Source: Maribacter sp. BPC-D8 | GTDB taxonomy: Bacteria > Bacteroidota > Bacteroidia > Flavobacteriales > Flavobacteriaceae | Assembly (NCBI RefSeq): GCF_035207705.1 | Contig: NZ_CP128187.1 | Location: 3,348,001-3,412,000 of the forward strand | Direction: 5' to 3' | DNA length: 64,000 nt | Shown here: positions 26,392-35,466 of the stretch, piece after piece | How positions within the stretch are numbered: the stretch's first letter is position 1 | How the letters are laid out: each line of letters starts with the position of its first letter | Notes under the pieces: model-generated | Told to the model about the DNA's origin: nothing | Seen by the model: only the letters and a program-made list of their open reading frames with translations | The model's database searches: none | Made by a program: the position numbers and the translations under genes

Positions 26392-26790
26392 ATGAAAACC
26401 TATCTATCTCTTTGCTTAATAGCCGTACTACTATGTTGTAGTTGCGGACCTACAAAGAGTACAACCAAAGACAAATCATCATTAGATACTGAATTAAGAG
26501 AAAAGAATAGAGCCAATATTTCGCTATTACAACGTATAAGACAAAAACCAGGAATAGTGCTACAAAACAATGTTCCCATTTTAAATAAAACTTCTAACTC
26601 GTTCGATTCTGGCGGAAATCAAGAACCATTATACGTTTTAAATAATCAAGTAATCGGAAATTCGTTTCATTCTGTAAACGAACTGATAGATAGTTACAAC
26701 GTAAAGAAGATAGTAATTCTATCTGGCGCAGATGCTGCAGGTTATGGCACCCAGGCTTCTAATGGCGTAATTAAAATAACGAGTTATTAA
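26392..26790 (+). CDS. Lipoprotein carrying an isolated TonB-plug-like domain
   Basis: 132 residues. The signal peptide ends at a cysteine-rich lipobox (LLCCSC, C18 likely acylated). Residues 20-70 are a flexible linker. The C-terminal part, PLYVLNNQVIGNSF ... VKKIVILSGADAAGYG, then NGVIKITS, reproduces the end of a TonB-receptor plug domain (the segment normally reading LYVIDG ... ILKGASAAIYG ... GVIxITT). There is no barrel. It could be a free-standing plug that modulates a receptor or part of a protein-protein module. It is followed 26 bases later by another small lipoprotein gene on the same strand. Confidence 0.75.
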   Translation: MKTYLSLCLIAVLLCCSCGPTKSTTKDKSSLDTELREKNRANISLLQRIRQKPGIVLQNNVPILNKTSNSFDSGGNQEPLYVLNNQVIGNSFHSVNELIDSYNVKKIVILSGADAAGYGTQASNGVIKITSY

Positions 26791-26816
26791 TTCAAACTAA
26801 TATTCTCCAATTAAAA

Positions 26817-27113
26817 ATGAAAACACGTTTTAAAATATTAGCAATAGTTTTATTTCTGTTTATGTACAGCTGTACTTTTAAAGACGAGAAGGAAGAACAT
26901 GCCTATATATTAATTCAAAAGGTCGAAAGATTTAAAAAGGAAAATGGAAGATTGCCAAAAAACATATCAGAAATTGGTTTGAAAGAAGCTATGGACAGTC
27001 CTGCTTTTTATCAGATAGAAAATGACTCAACTTATATTGTTTGGTATGGATTAGGTCTTGGGGAATCCAATACTTACAGCTCATCAACAAATAGTTGGAC
27101 TATTGGAGGATAA
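26817..27113 (+). CDS. Small lipoprotein of unknown function
   Basis: 98 residues. The lipobox is FMYSC with C19. The mature part begins with a helix of alternating charges (EEHAYILIQKVERFKKENGRL) and continues PKNISEIGL, a pattern like the pilin-type LPxxLxEIG segment of type II secretion pseudopilin-like proteins, then YIVWYGLGLG. Otherwise unrecognised. It is just downstream of the plug-like lipoprotein gene and may be co-transcribed. Confidence 0.65.
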   Translation: MKTRFKILAIVLFLFMYSCTFKDEKEEHAYILIQKVERFKKENGRLPKNISEIGLKEAMDSPAFYQIENDSTYIVWYGLGLGESNTYSSSTNSWTIGG

Positions 27114-27213
27114 ATATAAATTCTAGTTTAAATTTCCTGATTTATTTCGACTCAAATCAATAAAAAATTAAGTAACTTAATGGGAAGGAAATATTTGATA
27201 AGATTTGAAAGCT

Positions 27214-27636
27214 CTATTGCAAACTAATATTCATCTCCATATTAGAATTTACGGTAAAGACGCATTCCTTATATTTTGGCGGACCGAACATTTTCATTTT
27301 CCCTTTTGAAAAAGCAATTTGCTCTTTTGGAATGCCTAGCATATTAGTGTCTAAGTTTTTATTTCCATTGGCATCATGAAAAATAGCAATAGCATAATCA
27401 CCTTCTGGTAAATCTGTAATATCAAAAGATGTTTTTCCCTTAAGTGCTTTCTCCGACCCAGATTTGTAGACTTTATCGAACTTCAAAAAAGAACCTTCAT
27501 CATTATATACCGCAAAACAGATATTCCCTTTCTCAGAGGCTACTCCGTCAATATTTAAACTAACATTATGTTGTGCGAAAAGTCCGGTAGACATTAATGA
27601 TATGATAAATAATACAAATAGATTCTTTTTAATCAT
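27214..27636 (-). CDS. DUF2141-family secreted protein
   Basis: 140 residues with a signal peptide (MIKKNLFVLFIISLMSTGLFAQ). The mature domain is a beta-sandwich with the DUF2141 pattern: GNICFAVYNDEGSFL, FDITDLPEGDYAIAIFHDANGN and NKNLDTNMLGIPKE. Members are periplasmic or secreted and of unknown function. It is a separate minus-strand gene, about 90 bases upstream (in genome order) of the next minus-strand gene. Confidence 0.88.
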   Translation of the reverse strand: MIKKNLFVLFIISLMSTGLFAQHNVSLNIDGVASEKGNICFAVYNDEGSFLKFDKVYKSGSEKALKGKTSFDITDLPEGDYAIAIFHDANGNKNLDTNMLGIPKEQIAFSKGKMKMFGPPKYKECVFTVNSNMEMNISLQ

Positions 27637-27728
27637 GGGTGCTATTTAAAATCAAAAATAGTTTCAATAGTTATACCAAAAAGGATTGAATACATTAAGG
27701 TTGTTTTTAAATTTTAGTTTATTCTCAC

Positions 27729-28169
27729 CTAATTAGGTACACTTAAAGCTCCTGTTTTAGCGCTAAGTTTTTGAAACAATTGAACAGTTTCAACGGAATC
27801 TTTTAGGTTAAAGTATACATAGCTAGAATCTTTATAAACCAACTTTACTTTATTCTGATTGATGTTATCTACAAACACATGCACCTTCTTGTCGGTCAAA
27901 GAATCTTTAAACTCCCTAAAGACACCCTTCTCCTTTTCTAAAGCAGAAAAACCATGTAAACGCTGCATTGGCGGAATTCTTTCTACGAATACCACACTAT
28001 CTAATTCACTTAAAGGGATTTCAACGTTATAAAAGCCCGAGCGTAGACCAAGACTAGTATTATCACTAGTAACCCAGTTCTTTACGTGAAGCATTAAAAC
28101 AGCTGCACAAAAAATAATCGTTAAAATCAACGTAATTGTCCAGATCCAATTTTTCTTAGAAGAATGCAT
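27729..28169 (-). CDS. Membrane-anchored protein of unknown function
   Basis: 146 residues: a short cytoplasmic head, one helix (about 9-30, WTITLILTIIFCAAVLMLHV) and an extracytoplasmic domain of about 110 residues rich in short beta strands (FYNVEIPLSELDSVVFVERI, VHVFVDN, VKLVYKDSSYVYF). The domain resembles a PH-like fold but no family is recognised. It stands alone, 87 bases from the ZIP transporter gene on the same strand; co-transcription is possible. Confidence 0.65.
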   Translation of the reverse strand: MHSSKKNWIWTITLILTIIFCAAVLMLHVKNWVTSDNTSLGLRSGFYNVEIPLSELDSVVFVERIPPMQRLHGFSALEKEKGVFREFKDSLTDKKVHVFVDNINQNKVKLVYKDSSYVYFNLKDSVETVQLFQKLSAKTGALSVPN

Positions 28170-28256
28170 AAAAATTTAAAGTATCAAGTTAACAATACTA
28201 TTGCCTTAAACGCTAAAATTGGGATTAAATTATTACATCACAAAAACACTTCAATT

Positions 28257-29078
28257 CTAACCTAAACCAACGTCTAAGGTCATCATAATTATGAAACCGC
28301 CAATGAAGCCCATTGTAGCTATATCGGTGTATTTATCTTGTTGTGTTTCTGGTATTACTTCCTCTACCACAACAAATATCATTGCGCCAGCAGCAAATGA
28401 AAGCGCATAAGGTAAAATAGGTTGAAAAGTCATGACTGCCCATGCACCTAAAACAGCAGCAACAGGTTCTACAAGTGCAGATGCCTGACCGAACATAAAA
28501 CTCTTCGTTCTACTTAAACCATGTCTTCGTAACGGCATAGCTACAGCGAAACCTTCTGGAAAATTCTGTAAACCTATACCTAGTGCCAATGCAACAGCAC
28601 CACCAATAGATGCACCGTCAAAACCAGCGGCTACACCACCAAAAAGAACACCTACGGCTAAACCTTCTGGTATATTATGCAATGTAATCGCTAAGGTTAA
28701 CAAAGTGGTTCTGTGCCAAGGCGTCTTTACCCCTTCTGCTTCACTTTCCTTAAAATTAATATGTAAATGCGGTAAAATTTTATCCAATCCGAAAATAAAC
28801 ATGGCTCCTAGAAAGAAACCAATCGCTGCAGGTATCACTTTTACGAATCCTTCACCTGGGCTCATTTCAATACCAGGTGCCAATAAGCTCCAAAAACTAG
28901 CCGCAACCATCACTCCACCAGTAAAACCTAACATACCATCTAAAACAGCACGGTTCATTGTTTTAAAGAGAAAAACCAAAGCAGCACCGGCTGCAGTTAG
29001 TCCCCAAGTAAATAATGTCGCATAAAACGCAGCCAACACTGGGTCTATCGATTCAAAATACGCTATAATTTCATCCAT
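28257..29078 (-). CDS. ZIP-family metal transporter
   Basis: 273 residues and about eight membrane helices. Metal-site motifs are visible in helices 4 and 5: HNIPEGLAVGVLFGG and GIGLQNFPEGFAVAMPLRRHG, as in ZupT/GufA-type ZIP proteins. The loop between helices 3 and 4 contains HLHINF. These proteins import Zn2+, Fe2+ or Mn2+ across the inner membrane. It lies 26 bases downstream of a DtxR-family metal-dependent repressor gene on the same strand, so the two form an operon. A TonB receptor is divergent from them. The set is probably a metal-uptake unit; which metal is not deducible. Confidence 0.92.
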   Translation of the reverse strand: MDEIIAYFESIDPVLAAFYATLFTWGLTAAGAALVFLFKTMNRAVLDGMLGFTGGVMVAASFWSLLAPGIEMSPGEGFVKVIPAAIGFFLGAMFIFGLDKILPHLHINFKESEAEGVKTPWHRTTLLTLAITLHNIPEGLAVGVLFGGVAAGFDGASIGGAVALALGIGLQNFPEGFAVAMPLRRHGLSRTKSFMFGQASALVEPVAAVLGAWAVMTFQPILPYALSFAAGAMIFVVVEEVIPETQQDKYTDIATMGFIGGFIIMMTLDVGLG

Positions 29079-29104
29079 AATTTTAAAAATTAATCAGTTA
29101 AAAA

Positions 29105-29767
29105 CTACTCTTCATCTACTATCTCTAAAAATAAATTTGTTGCAATTTGTTTGGATATTCTGATAGACCCTGACCGCGTAGAAATAGTTACGGAACCATC
29201 AAACTCTTCAATTTCCAATATTTTAAAAGTATCGCCCAAGGCAATTTTATTCTTATCTAAAAACTTCAAAAAAGCTGCCGAAGAATCATTGACCCCAACA
29301 CAAACCCCTTGACTACCAACAGGTAATTCGCTAATTAATTTCTTTACAGATTTAGTAAATACTCCGTCTTTATTAGGTATCGGGTCTCCGTGCGGATCCA
29401 CTTTTGGAAATCCTAAATGGGCATCTAATTTATCTATTAAAGCATCGCTCTTTATATGTTCTAATTGTTCAGCCACTACATGCACCTCATCCCAAGAAAA
29501 ATTTAATTTATCTACTAAAAATACTTCCCATAAACGATGTTTCCTAATGATAGAGAGTGCTACCAACCTACCTTCTTCTGAAAGCGATACACCTTGGTAC
29601 TTTTTATAGTTCACCAAAGACTTTTCAGCCAGCTTTTTAATCATGTCGGTAACCGACGACGGCTTCGTTTTCATCTGCTCGGCTATTGCATTGGTAGCAA
29701 CAGAGGTACTATTGAACTCGCTTAAATGATAAATAGCTTTTATGTAATCTTCTTCAGATAATGTCAT
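29105..29767 (-). CDS. DtxR/MntR-family metal-dependent transcriptional regulator
   Basis: 220 residues: a winged-helix domain (SEEDYIKAIYHL, MKTKPSSVTDMIKKLAEKSLVNY), a metal-binding and dimerisation domain (HRLWEVFLVDKLNFSWDEVHVVAEQLEHI, DALIDKLDAHLG) and a C-terminal FeoA/SH3-like domain. It has the DtxR/IdeR three-domain plan and senses Mn2+ or Fe2+. I set the start at 29767 because a well-formed promoter (29786-29814) lies inside the longer reading frame that would begin at 29806. The gene precedes a ZIP transporter and is divergent from a TonB receptor; a palindrome over the receptor promoter is a likely target. Confidence 0.92.
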   Translation of the reverse strand: MTLSEEDYIKAIYHLSEFNSTSVATNAIAEQMKTKPSSVTDMIKKLAEKSLVNYKKYQGVSLSEEGRLVALSIIRKHRLWEVFLVDKLNFSWDEVHVVAEQLEHIKSDALIDKLDAHLGFPKVDPHGDPIPNKDGVFTKSVKKLISELPVGSQGVCVGVNDSSAAFLKFLDKNKIALGDTFKILEIEEFDGSVTISTRSGSIRISKQIATNLFLEIVDEE

Positions 29768-29785
29768 GTTAAAACAATATAAACA

Positions 29786-29814
29786 CAAAAATACATTTTT
29801 ATACATAAAAACAA
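29786..29814 (-). promoter_or_regulatory. Promoter of the DtxR-family regulator/ZIP operon
   Basis: The minus strand reads TTG (29812-29814), 18 bases, TATTTTTG (29786-29793), a full consensus fit, 18 bases before the ATG at 29767. Confidence 0.6.
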
Positions 29815-29817
29815 TTA

Positions 29818-29833
29818 TTTAGATTTGTCTAAA
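29818..29833 (+). promoter_or_regulatory. Palindrome overlapping the -7 element of the TonB receptor promoter
   Basis: tttaga-tttg-tctaaa is a perfect 6-bp-arm dyad. It contains TAGATTTG (29820-29827), a full TAnnTTTG match, 17 bases before the receptor ATG. A repressor bound here would block transcription; the adjacent DtxR-family protein is the obvious candidate. Confidence 0.55.
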
Positions 29834-29844
29834 ATTAAATTTAG

Positions 29845-32121
29845 ATGATTAAAATAATATTTTTCGCTTGCTCTATTTTATCTTTCGGTATCATAAGCGC
29901 GCAAAATTCTACGATATCTGGCACTGCTTCATCAAAAGACGGTTCAGAAGCCTATGTAAATATTTACTTGAAGGGAACCGAAATAGGTACTGCTTCAGAT
30001 GAAAATGGGCAGTACACTTTAAAAAACATTCCATCAGGAAAATACACACTTATAGCTTCTAACATTGGCTTTGAGAAATATTACAAAACAATTACAATTG
30101 CCGAAGGCGAAGACAAAATTGTTAATATCAGCTTATCACCCTCTACCGAATCGTTAGATGAAATGGTCGTTACCGGTACATTAAAACCTGTAAGTAGATT
30201 AGAGAGTCCAGTTCCTGTAGAAGTATACAAACCCACATTCTTTAAGAAAAACCCAACGGCTAGTATTTTTGAAGCTTTGCAAAATGTAAACGGTGTTCGC
30301 CCACAAATAAATTGCAATGTCTGTAATACAGGTGATATTCATATTAATGGTTTAGAAGGTCCGTACACATTGGTGCTTATTGACGGTATGCCTATTGTAA
30401 GTGGCCTAGGTACTGTTTATGGATTATCTGGTATACCAAATTCGCTTATTGAACAAATTGAGGTAGTGAAAGGTCCTGCCTCTACACTTTATGGAAGTGA
30501 AGCCGTTGGCGGACTCATTAATATCATCACAAAAAATAACCTGTCTGCACCTGATTTTTTCGCGGATAGTTTTGTTACCTCTTGGGGAGAATTCAACCTT
30601 GATGTTGGCACTAAATTCAATATTGGCAAAAAGACTAATGTGCTCTTAGGAGTAAACTATTTTAAATTTGATAACCCAATAGATAATAATGGAGATAATT
30701 TTACCGACCTAACCTTACAAGACCGAATTTCAGTCTTTCAAAAATGGAATTTTACTAGAAAAAACTCACGTATTCTTTCTTTAGCCGGGCGCTTTTTTTA
30801 CGAAGATAGATGGGGTGGCGAAATGCAATGGACTCCCGACTTTAGAGGTGGAGATGAAATTTATGGAGAAAGTATTTACACCCGTAGATGGGAAGTTTTA
30901 GGTAAATATCAATTACCGGTAGAAGAGCAATTAATGCTTTCATTTTCATATAATGATCATAAACAAAATTCTGTTTACGGCGATGTTCCCTATTTAGCTG
31001 ATCAACGTATAGGGTTTACTCAATTAACATGGGACAAAACTGTTGGTAAGCACAGTCTTTTAGCAGGTACTGCCTTACGTTACAATTACTACGATGACAA
31101 TACACCAGCTACGTTGAGTACTGATGGTAATCAGCCAGACGAAGTTTTAATACCGAGTATTTTTGTACAAGATGAAATAGCCTTAAATAAAAAGCACTCT
31201 TTATTATTAGGTGGTCGATACGACTATGACGACCGCCACGGTAACATTTTTACGCCCAGAGGAGCATATCGTTTTAAATTCACTGACAATGATATTATTC
31301 GTTTAAACGCTGGTACTGGGTTTAGAGTAGTAAACTTATTTACAGAAGAACATGCGGCTCTTACTGGCTCGCGAGATGTTATTATTGCCGAAGAATTAAA
31401 ACCAGAACGTTCATTTAATGTAAACCTAAATTATTTGAAGAAAATTTATGGTGACAATGGCACTTTTGTAAGTTTAGATGCCTCTGTATTTTATACAAAT
31501 TTTCAGAATGTAATTATCCCTGATTACGATACAAACCCAAATCAGATTATATATGATAATTTAAACGGCACCTCTATTTCAAAAGGAGTGAGCGCTAATG
31601 TAGATGTTTCATTTTACAACGGTTTAAAATTCATGCTAGGTGGTACTTTACAGAATGTGAGCAATACTGAAGACGGAGTAAAAGAAAGGCAAATTCTTAC
31701 AGAAAGTTATTCTGCAAACTGGAGTGTTAGTTATGATATTCGCACTTGGGATGTAAACATTGATTATACAGGAAATTTATACGGACCAATGCGTTTACCT
31801 ACTTTAGGCGAAAACGACCCTAGAAGCGATTTTTCACCGGCATGGAGTATTCAAAACATTCAATTCACTTATGATGGTTTAAAGAATTTTGAATTCTATG
31901 GCGGAGTGAAAAACTTATTAGATTGGACCCCAAATAGAGGAAATCCGTTTATAATAGCACGTGCAAACGATCCATTTGATAAAGAAGTTACTTTTGATAC
32001 TAATGGCAATGCTGTAGCCACACCAAACAACCCAAATGGGTTGACTTTTGACCCTTCATATGTATATGGACCAAACCAAGGTATAAGATCATTTTTTGGG
32101 TTACGTTACACCTTGAATTAA
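29845..32121 (+). CDS. TonB-dependent receptor, probably for a metal or metallophore
   Basis: 758 residues: signal peptide (to about 20), carboxypeptidase-like domain (about 22-100), plug (about 110-235, with LVLIDGMPIVSGLG and GPASTLYGSEAVGGLINIIT), and a barrel ending GLRYTLN. A cysteine pair, CNVC at 157-160, lies in the plug just before the ligand-facing loop and could bind a metal or form a disulfide. The receptor is divergent from a DtxR-type regulator and ZIP transporter with a shared 77-bp intergenic region. Import of iron, manganese or zinc in free or chelated form is therefore likely. The size and plug signature are those of FepA/colicin-receptor-like rather than SusC-like proteins. 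Confidence 0.92.
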   Translation: MIKIIFFACSILSFGIISAQNSTISGTASSKDGSEAYVNIYLKGTEIGTASDENGQYTLKNIPSGKYTLIASNIGFEKYYKTITIAEGEDKIVNISLSPSTESLDEMVVTGTLKPVSRLESPVPVEVYKPTFFKKNPTASIFEALQNVNGVRPQINCNVCNTGDIHINGLEGPYTLVLIDGMPIVSGLGTVYGLSGIPNSLIEQIEVVKGPASTLYGSEAVGGLINIITKNNLSAPDFFADSFVTSWGEFNLDVGTKFNIGKKTNVLLGVNYFKFDNPIDNNGDNFTDLTLQDRISVFQKWNFTRKNSRILSLAGRFFYEDRWGGEMQWTPDFRGGDEIYGESIYTRRWEVLGKYQLPVEEQLMLSFSYNDHKQNSVYGDVPYLADQRIGFTQLTWDKTVGKHSLLAGTALRYNYYDDNTPATLSTDGNQPDEVLIPSIFVQDEIALNKKHSLLLGGRYDYDDRHGNIFTPRGAYRFKFTDNDIIRLNAGTGFRVVNLFTEEHAALTGSRDVIIAEELKPERSFNVNLNYLKKIYGDNGTFVSLDASVFYTNFQNVIIPDYDTNPNQIIYDNLNGTSISKGVSANVDVSFYNGLKFMLGGTLQNVSNTEDGVKERQILTESYSANWSVSYDIRTWDVNIDYTGNLYGPMRLPTLGENDPRSDFSPAWSIQNIQFTYDGLKNFEFYGGVKNLLDWTPNRGNPFIIARANDPFDKEVTFDTNGNAVATPNNPNGLTFDPSYVYGPNQGIRSFFGLRYTLN

Positions 32122-32145
32122 GCACAAAAGACAATTGCTATTTCG

Positions 32146-32153
32146 TATTTTTG
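32146..32153 (+). promoter_or_regulatory. -7 promoter element of the lycopene cyclase gene
   Basis: TATTTTTG, a full match to TAnnTTTG, 42 bases before the ATG. No TTG at the right -33 distance. Confidence 0.4.
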
Positions 32154-32195
32154 AGATTCTCAGCATTTGTACACTGAGCAAAGTTTCAAAAAATC

Positions 32196-33338
32196 ATGAA
32201 CGAATACGATTATATCATTATTGGAGCAGGTGCATCTGGTTTATTACTAGCTGATGCCATGCTTAATGATTCGTTTTTTGATCATAAAAAGATATTGATT
32301 CTTGACAAAGATCCCAAAAATAGTAATGATAGAACATGGTGTTTTTGGGAAGAGGGCGATGGTCAGTTTGAAGCTATTATCCATAAAAGATGGCATTCTA
32401 TTCACTTTCAAGGTGAAGACATTCTAAAAAGAACAGATATCAATCCGTATTCTTATAAAATGATTCGCAGTATTGATTTTTACAATCATTACCTAGGTCG
32501 AATAAAAGAATCATCGAACATCACTTTTGTTCAAGAAGGTATGGTAGACTTAAATGAGTCCGCCACCGAGGTTACTGTAAAAACTACGAATAACACGTAT
32601 TCTGGCAAGTACATATTCAATAGCCTTTTTGACTATAAAATGGCAACTGGGCAAAAAAAATATCCGGTATTGCAGCAGCATTTTGTGGGATGGGTGATTA
32701 AAACTGAAAAGCCTATTTTCAATGCCAATGAAGTTACTTACATGGATTTTTCCATCCCTCAAAAAGGAAATACCCGTTTTATGTATGTACTACCCTATTC
32801 AAATGACACCGCGTTAATTGAATACACCTTGTTCTCAGAACAATTATTACGAAAAGCTGAATATGAAGCTGCTATAACAGCATATATAAAAGATCGTTTT
32901 AAATGCGAAACTTATGAGATTATTGAAAAAGAAGCGGGTAGCATACCAATGACAGCGTATGACTTTCGAGAACACCACACCAAAAGAATTAGATATATAG
33001 GTACCGCAGGCGGATGGGCAAAACCAAGCACAGGCTACACTTTAATGAGTACTGCAAATAAGATTCCGAAATTAATTGAACTTATAAAACAAGGTAAGCC
33101 GCTTCAAAAACTGAATTTAAAAAATAAGTTCTGGTTTTATGATATGCTCTTTTTAGATGTTTTACATCATAATAATGGTAACGGACATGCCATTTTCGAA
33201 TCTATTTTTAAATCTTTAAAACCGCAAATGGTATTTAAATTTCTTGATGAAAAAACAAGTTTAAAAGAAGATATCATTTACATAAATTCTTGTCCGAAAG
33301 CTCCATTTATAAAAGCGTTGTTTAGAAGGTTATTTTAA
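32196..33338 (+). CDS. crtY: Lycopene beta-cyclase
   Basis: 380 residues. The N-terminal dinucleotide-binding motif is YIIIGAGASGLLLADAM, then the lycopene-cyclase signature NDRTWCFWEEG (about 44-54), MDFSIPQKG with FMYVLPYSNDTALIEYT, and the C-terminal GTAGGWAKPSTGYT. This flavin-dependent enzyme closes the ends of lycopene to beta-rings, giving beta-carotene, which in marine Flavobacteriaceae leads on to zeaxanthin. It is convergent with the polyprenyl synthase gene, and the two stop codons overlap by 4 bases. No other carotenoid genes are in the window. Confidence 0.93.
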   Translation: MNEYDYIIIGAGASGLLLADAMLNDSFFDHKKILILDKDPKNSNDRTWCFWEEGDGQFEAIIHKRWHSIHFQGEDILKRTDINPYSYKMIRSIDFYNHYLGRIKESSNITFVQEGMVDLNESATEVTVKTTNNTYSGKYIFNSLFDYKMATGQKKYPVLQQHFVGWVIKTEKPIFNANEVTYMDFSIPQKGNTRFMYVLPYSNDTALIEYTLFSEQLLRKAEYEAAITAYIKDRFKCETYEIIEKEAGSIPMTAYDFREHHTKRIRYIGTAGGWAKPSTGYTLMSTANKIPKLIELIKQGKPLQKLNLKNKFWFYDMLFLDVLHHNNGNGHAIFESIFKSLKPQMVFKFLDEKTSLKEDIIYINSCPKAPFIKALFRRLF

Positions 33339-34309
33339 ACCGTTCTATTCATAAGGTTTTCGCCGAATTGTTTTAACAAATCTTTGTTTTCCTGCTCTAT
33401 CTCCATTTCATCCAATACTTCAAATGCCTTGGCGGTATAGTCTGAAATAGCAACTTTAGTCGCCCTATCGGCTTCTGTTTTCTCAAAAATTGAGCGTACA
33501 GCCTTAATCTTAGATTCTGATTCTTTTGGCTGAATAGAGTATAAATGCTCTAATTCTTGCTTCATTATTTCAGAACCAGAATTCAAAGCTTTTAGATATA
33601 AATACGTTTTCTTATTCTCAATAATATCGCCACCTACTTGTTTACCGAACGTTTCTGGATCCCCGAATACATCTAAATAATCATCTTGCAATTGAAAGGC
33701 AATACCAAGATTTAATCCGAAATTATACATTTGTTCTTGCGCAGTATCTGAAGCACCGGCAACAATAGCTCCCATTTTAAGAGCTGCAGCAACAAGAACA
33801 GCAGTTTTGTACTCGATCATTTTTAAATATTCAGGTAACATTACATCGTCTCTTGTTTCAAAATCGACATCGTATTGTTGACCCTCGCAAACTTCTAATG
33901 CTGTTTTACTAAACAATTTGGCAAGATCTCTAAATACATTAGGCTCATAGTTTTCAAAAAGCTGATACGCCATAATTAACATCGCATCACCAGATAGAAT
34001 ACCAGTATTTATATCCCATTTTTCATGAACGGTAGTTTGCCCTCTACGAACAGGAGCATCATCCATAATATCATCATGTACTAAAGAAAAATTATGAAAA
34101 ACCTCAATAGCTACTGCAGCATCTAAAGCTTTTTTAAAGTCACCTTTAAAAATCTCAGCAGTCATTAATACTAGAACCGGTCTTAAGCGCTTTCCACCTA
34201 AACCAAGAATATAAGTAATGGGCTCATAAAGGTTTCTAGGTTCCTTTGTAATTTTCATTGAGTCCAAATACGCAATAAACTCTTCTCTATATTCAGTAAT
34301 AGTATGCAT
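33335..34309 (-). CDS. Polyprenyl (geranylgeranyl/farnesyl-type) diphosphate synthase
   Basis: 324 residues from the ATG at 34309; the reading frame extends three codons to a TTG that I do not use. Family landmarks are GGKRLRPVLVLM, the first aspartate-rich motif DDIMDDAPVRRG (FARM), and the second, QLQDDYLDVFG (SARM). The enzyme condenses isopentenyl diphosphate with allylic diphosphates in the cytoplasm. It could supply C20 units for the carotenoid pathway (the lycopene cyclase gene is its convergent neighbour) or another chain length; product length is not certain from sequence. The C-terminus is rich in charged helices as usual. Confidence 0.9.
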   Translation of the reverse strand: MHTITEYREEFIAYLDSMKITKEPRNLYEPITYILGLGGKRLRPVLVLMTAEIFKGDFKKALDAAVAIEVFHNFSLVHDDIMDDAPVRRGQTTVHEKWDINTGILSGDAMLIMAYQLFENYEPNVFRDLAKLFSKTALEVCEGQQYDVDFETRDDVMLPEYLKMIEYKTAVLVAAALKMGAIVAGASDTAQEQMYNFGLNLGIAFQLQDDYLDVFGDPETFGKQVGGDIIENKKTYLYLKALNSGSEIMKQELEHLYSIQPKESESKIKAVRSIFEKTEADRATKVAISDYTAKAFEVLDEMEIEQENKDLLKQFGENLMNRTV

Positions 34310-34449
34310 TCCTCGCAATTTTTTTCAAAAATAGAACAAATAAGATTGAATTACCCCCTTTTTACTCTCGAAGGAACAAATCTCTAAACCCTATTATAAT
34401 CAAGAAAATTAAGATTCTAACCTCAGCGTTAAATTGAAGTAGAATAATG

Positions 34450-35466
34450 TTATAAAGAAGCGCGTTTAATTAACCTTGATGGCATAATTACCTGAGTAAC
34501 ACTTTCATTTTTTATATGTCTAGCTGCTGCCTTGGCCATTTCATTAAAATCTGTAGAAATAGTAGTAATACCACCAAAAACAATCTCTTTCGAAACATTA
34601 TCATTCTGTGAAAGTATACCGATATCCTCTCCGATCACTAACTTTTTACGCACAGAATCACGTAAAATATGCCATAGAATAGTATCACCTAATGCAAAAT
34701 AAAGGTTGCCCTTAGTAGCAGAACCGATAGTATAGTTCTCTTTAACTACACCATCGATTGAAAACTCCTTTAAAAATTTCTCAAAAGCTTTTTTAATGGT
34801 TAAGGGAGAATAATCACTCTCTTCATTAAAATAAAGTATAATCTTATTATATTTTTTGATTTCAGGAAGCAATTGCACCAAAGAAGAATAAATAACATCT
34901 TCGAATTCTTGAGAAATATAAGAAAAAGACTTTCCTAAATTCAAATAACGATCTACTAGCAGTAATTTTTTAGGCTCAATATTCTGCAGTAACTGAGCAG
35001 TTTTTTGATTTTGAATAGGCGCGACAACATACATTCCATATTTACCGTTAATATTGGTCATAATAGTCTCGAAAACGGTCGGATTATTATGATGAAAAAA
35101 AACATCGATTTGAAAACGTTTACCCATCTCTTTTCGAAAGGTTTTGTAAAATTCTTCTTGATAACTTTGAAAAGCGAACAACAACAACGCCATTCTTTTA
35201 GTAATGTTAGTTGCTTGGCTAATAACAAAATACCCTTTTAATTGTCTAGACTCAATTAAGCCCCTATTTTTAAGTTCTTCATAGGCTTTAAAAATAGTTT
35301 TTCGAGCATAACCAATTTCTTCGACCATAATATTTATAGAAGGTAAGCGGTCACCGACGGTCAATTCTCCTCCTTCAATTGATTCAATAACTCCCTGAAC
35401 CAATTGCTCGTGTTTTGTAAGGTTATTATTGTGGGTTAGATTTAAAATTCTACTAATAACCGGCAT
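34450..35466 (-). CDS. GntR-type regulator with LacI-like ligand-binding domain
   Basis: 338 residues. Residues 15-85 form a GntR winged helix (LVQGVIESIEGGELTVGDRLPS, then RKTIFKAYEELKNRGLIESR). Residues about 95-335 resemble a periplasmic-binding-protein ligand domain (YGMYVVAPIQNQ, KKLLLVDRYL, IVFGGITTISTDFNEMAKAA) as in LacI proteins. This hybrid is common beside SusC/SusD loci in Bacteroidota. It is divergent from the susC-like gene across a 444-bp gap and is the likely local regulator of that locus, responding to a small saccharide-like ligand. The C-terminal end (VIMPSRLIKRASL) is as in other members. Confidence 0.9.
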   Translation of the reverse strand: MPVISRILNLTHNNNLTKHEQLVQGVIESIEGGELTVGDRLPSINIMVEEIGYARKTIFKAYEELKNRGLIESRQLKGYFVISQATNITKRMALLLFAFQSYQEEFYKTFRKEMGKRFQIDVFFHHNNPTVFETIMTNINGKYGMYVVAPIQNQKTAQLLQNIEPKKLLLVDRYLNLGKSFSYISQEFEDVIYSSLVQLLPEIKKYNKIILYFNEESDYSPLTIKKAFEKFLKEFSIDGVVKENYTIGSATKGNLYFALGDTILWHILRDSVRKKLVIGEDIGILSQNDNVSKEIVFGGITTISTDFNEMAKAAARHIKNESVTQVIMPSRLIKRASL

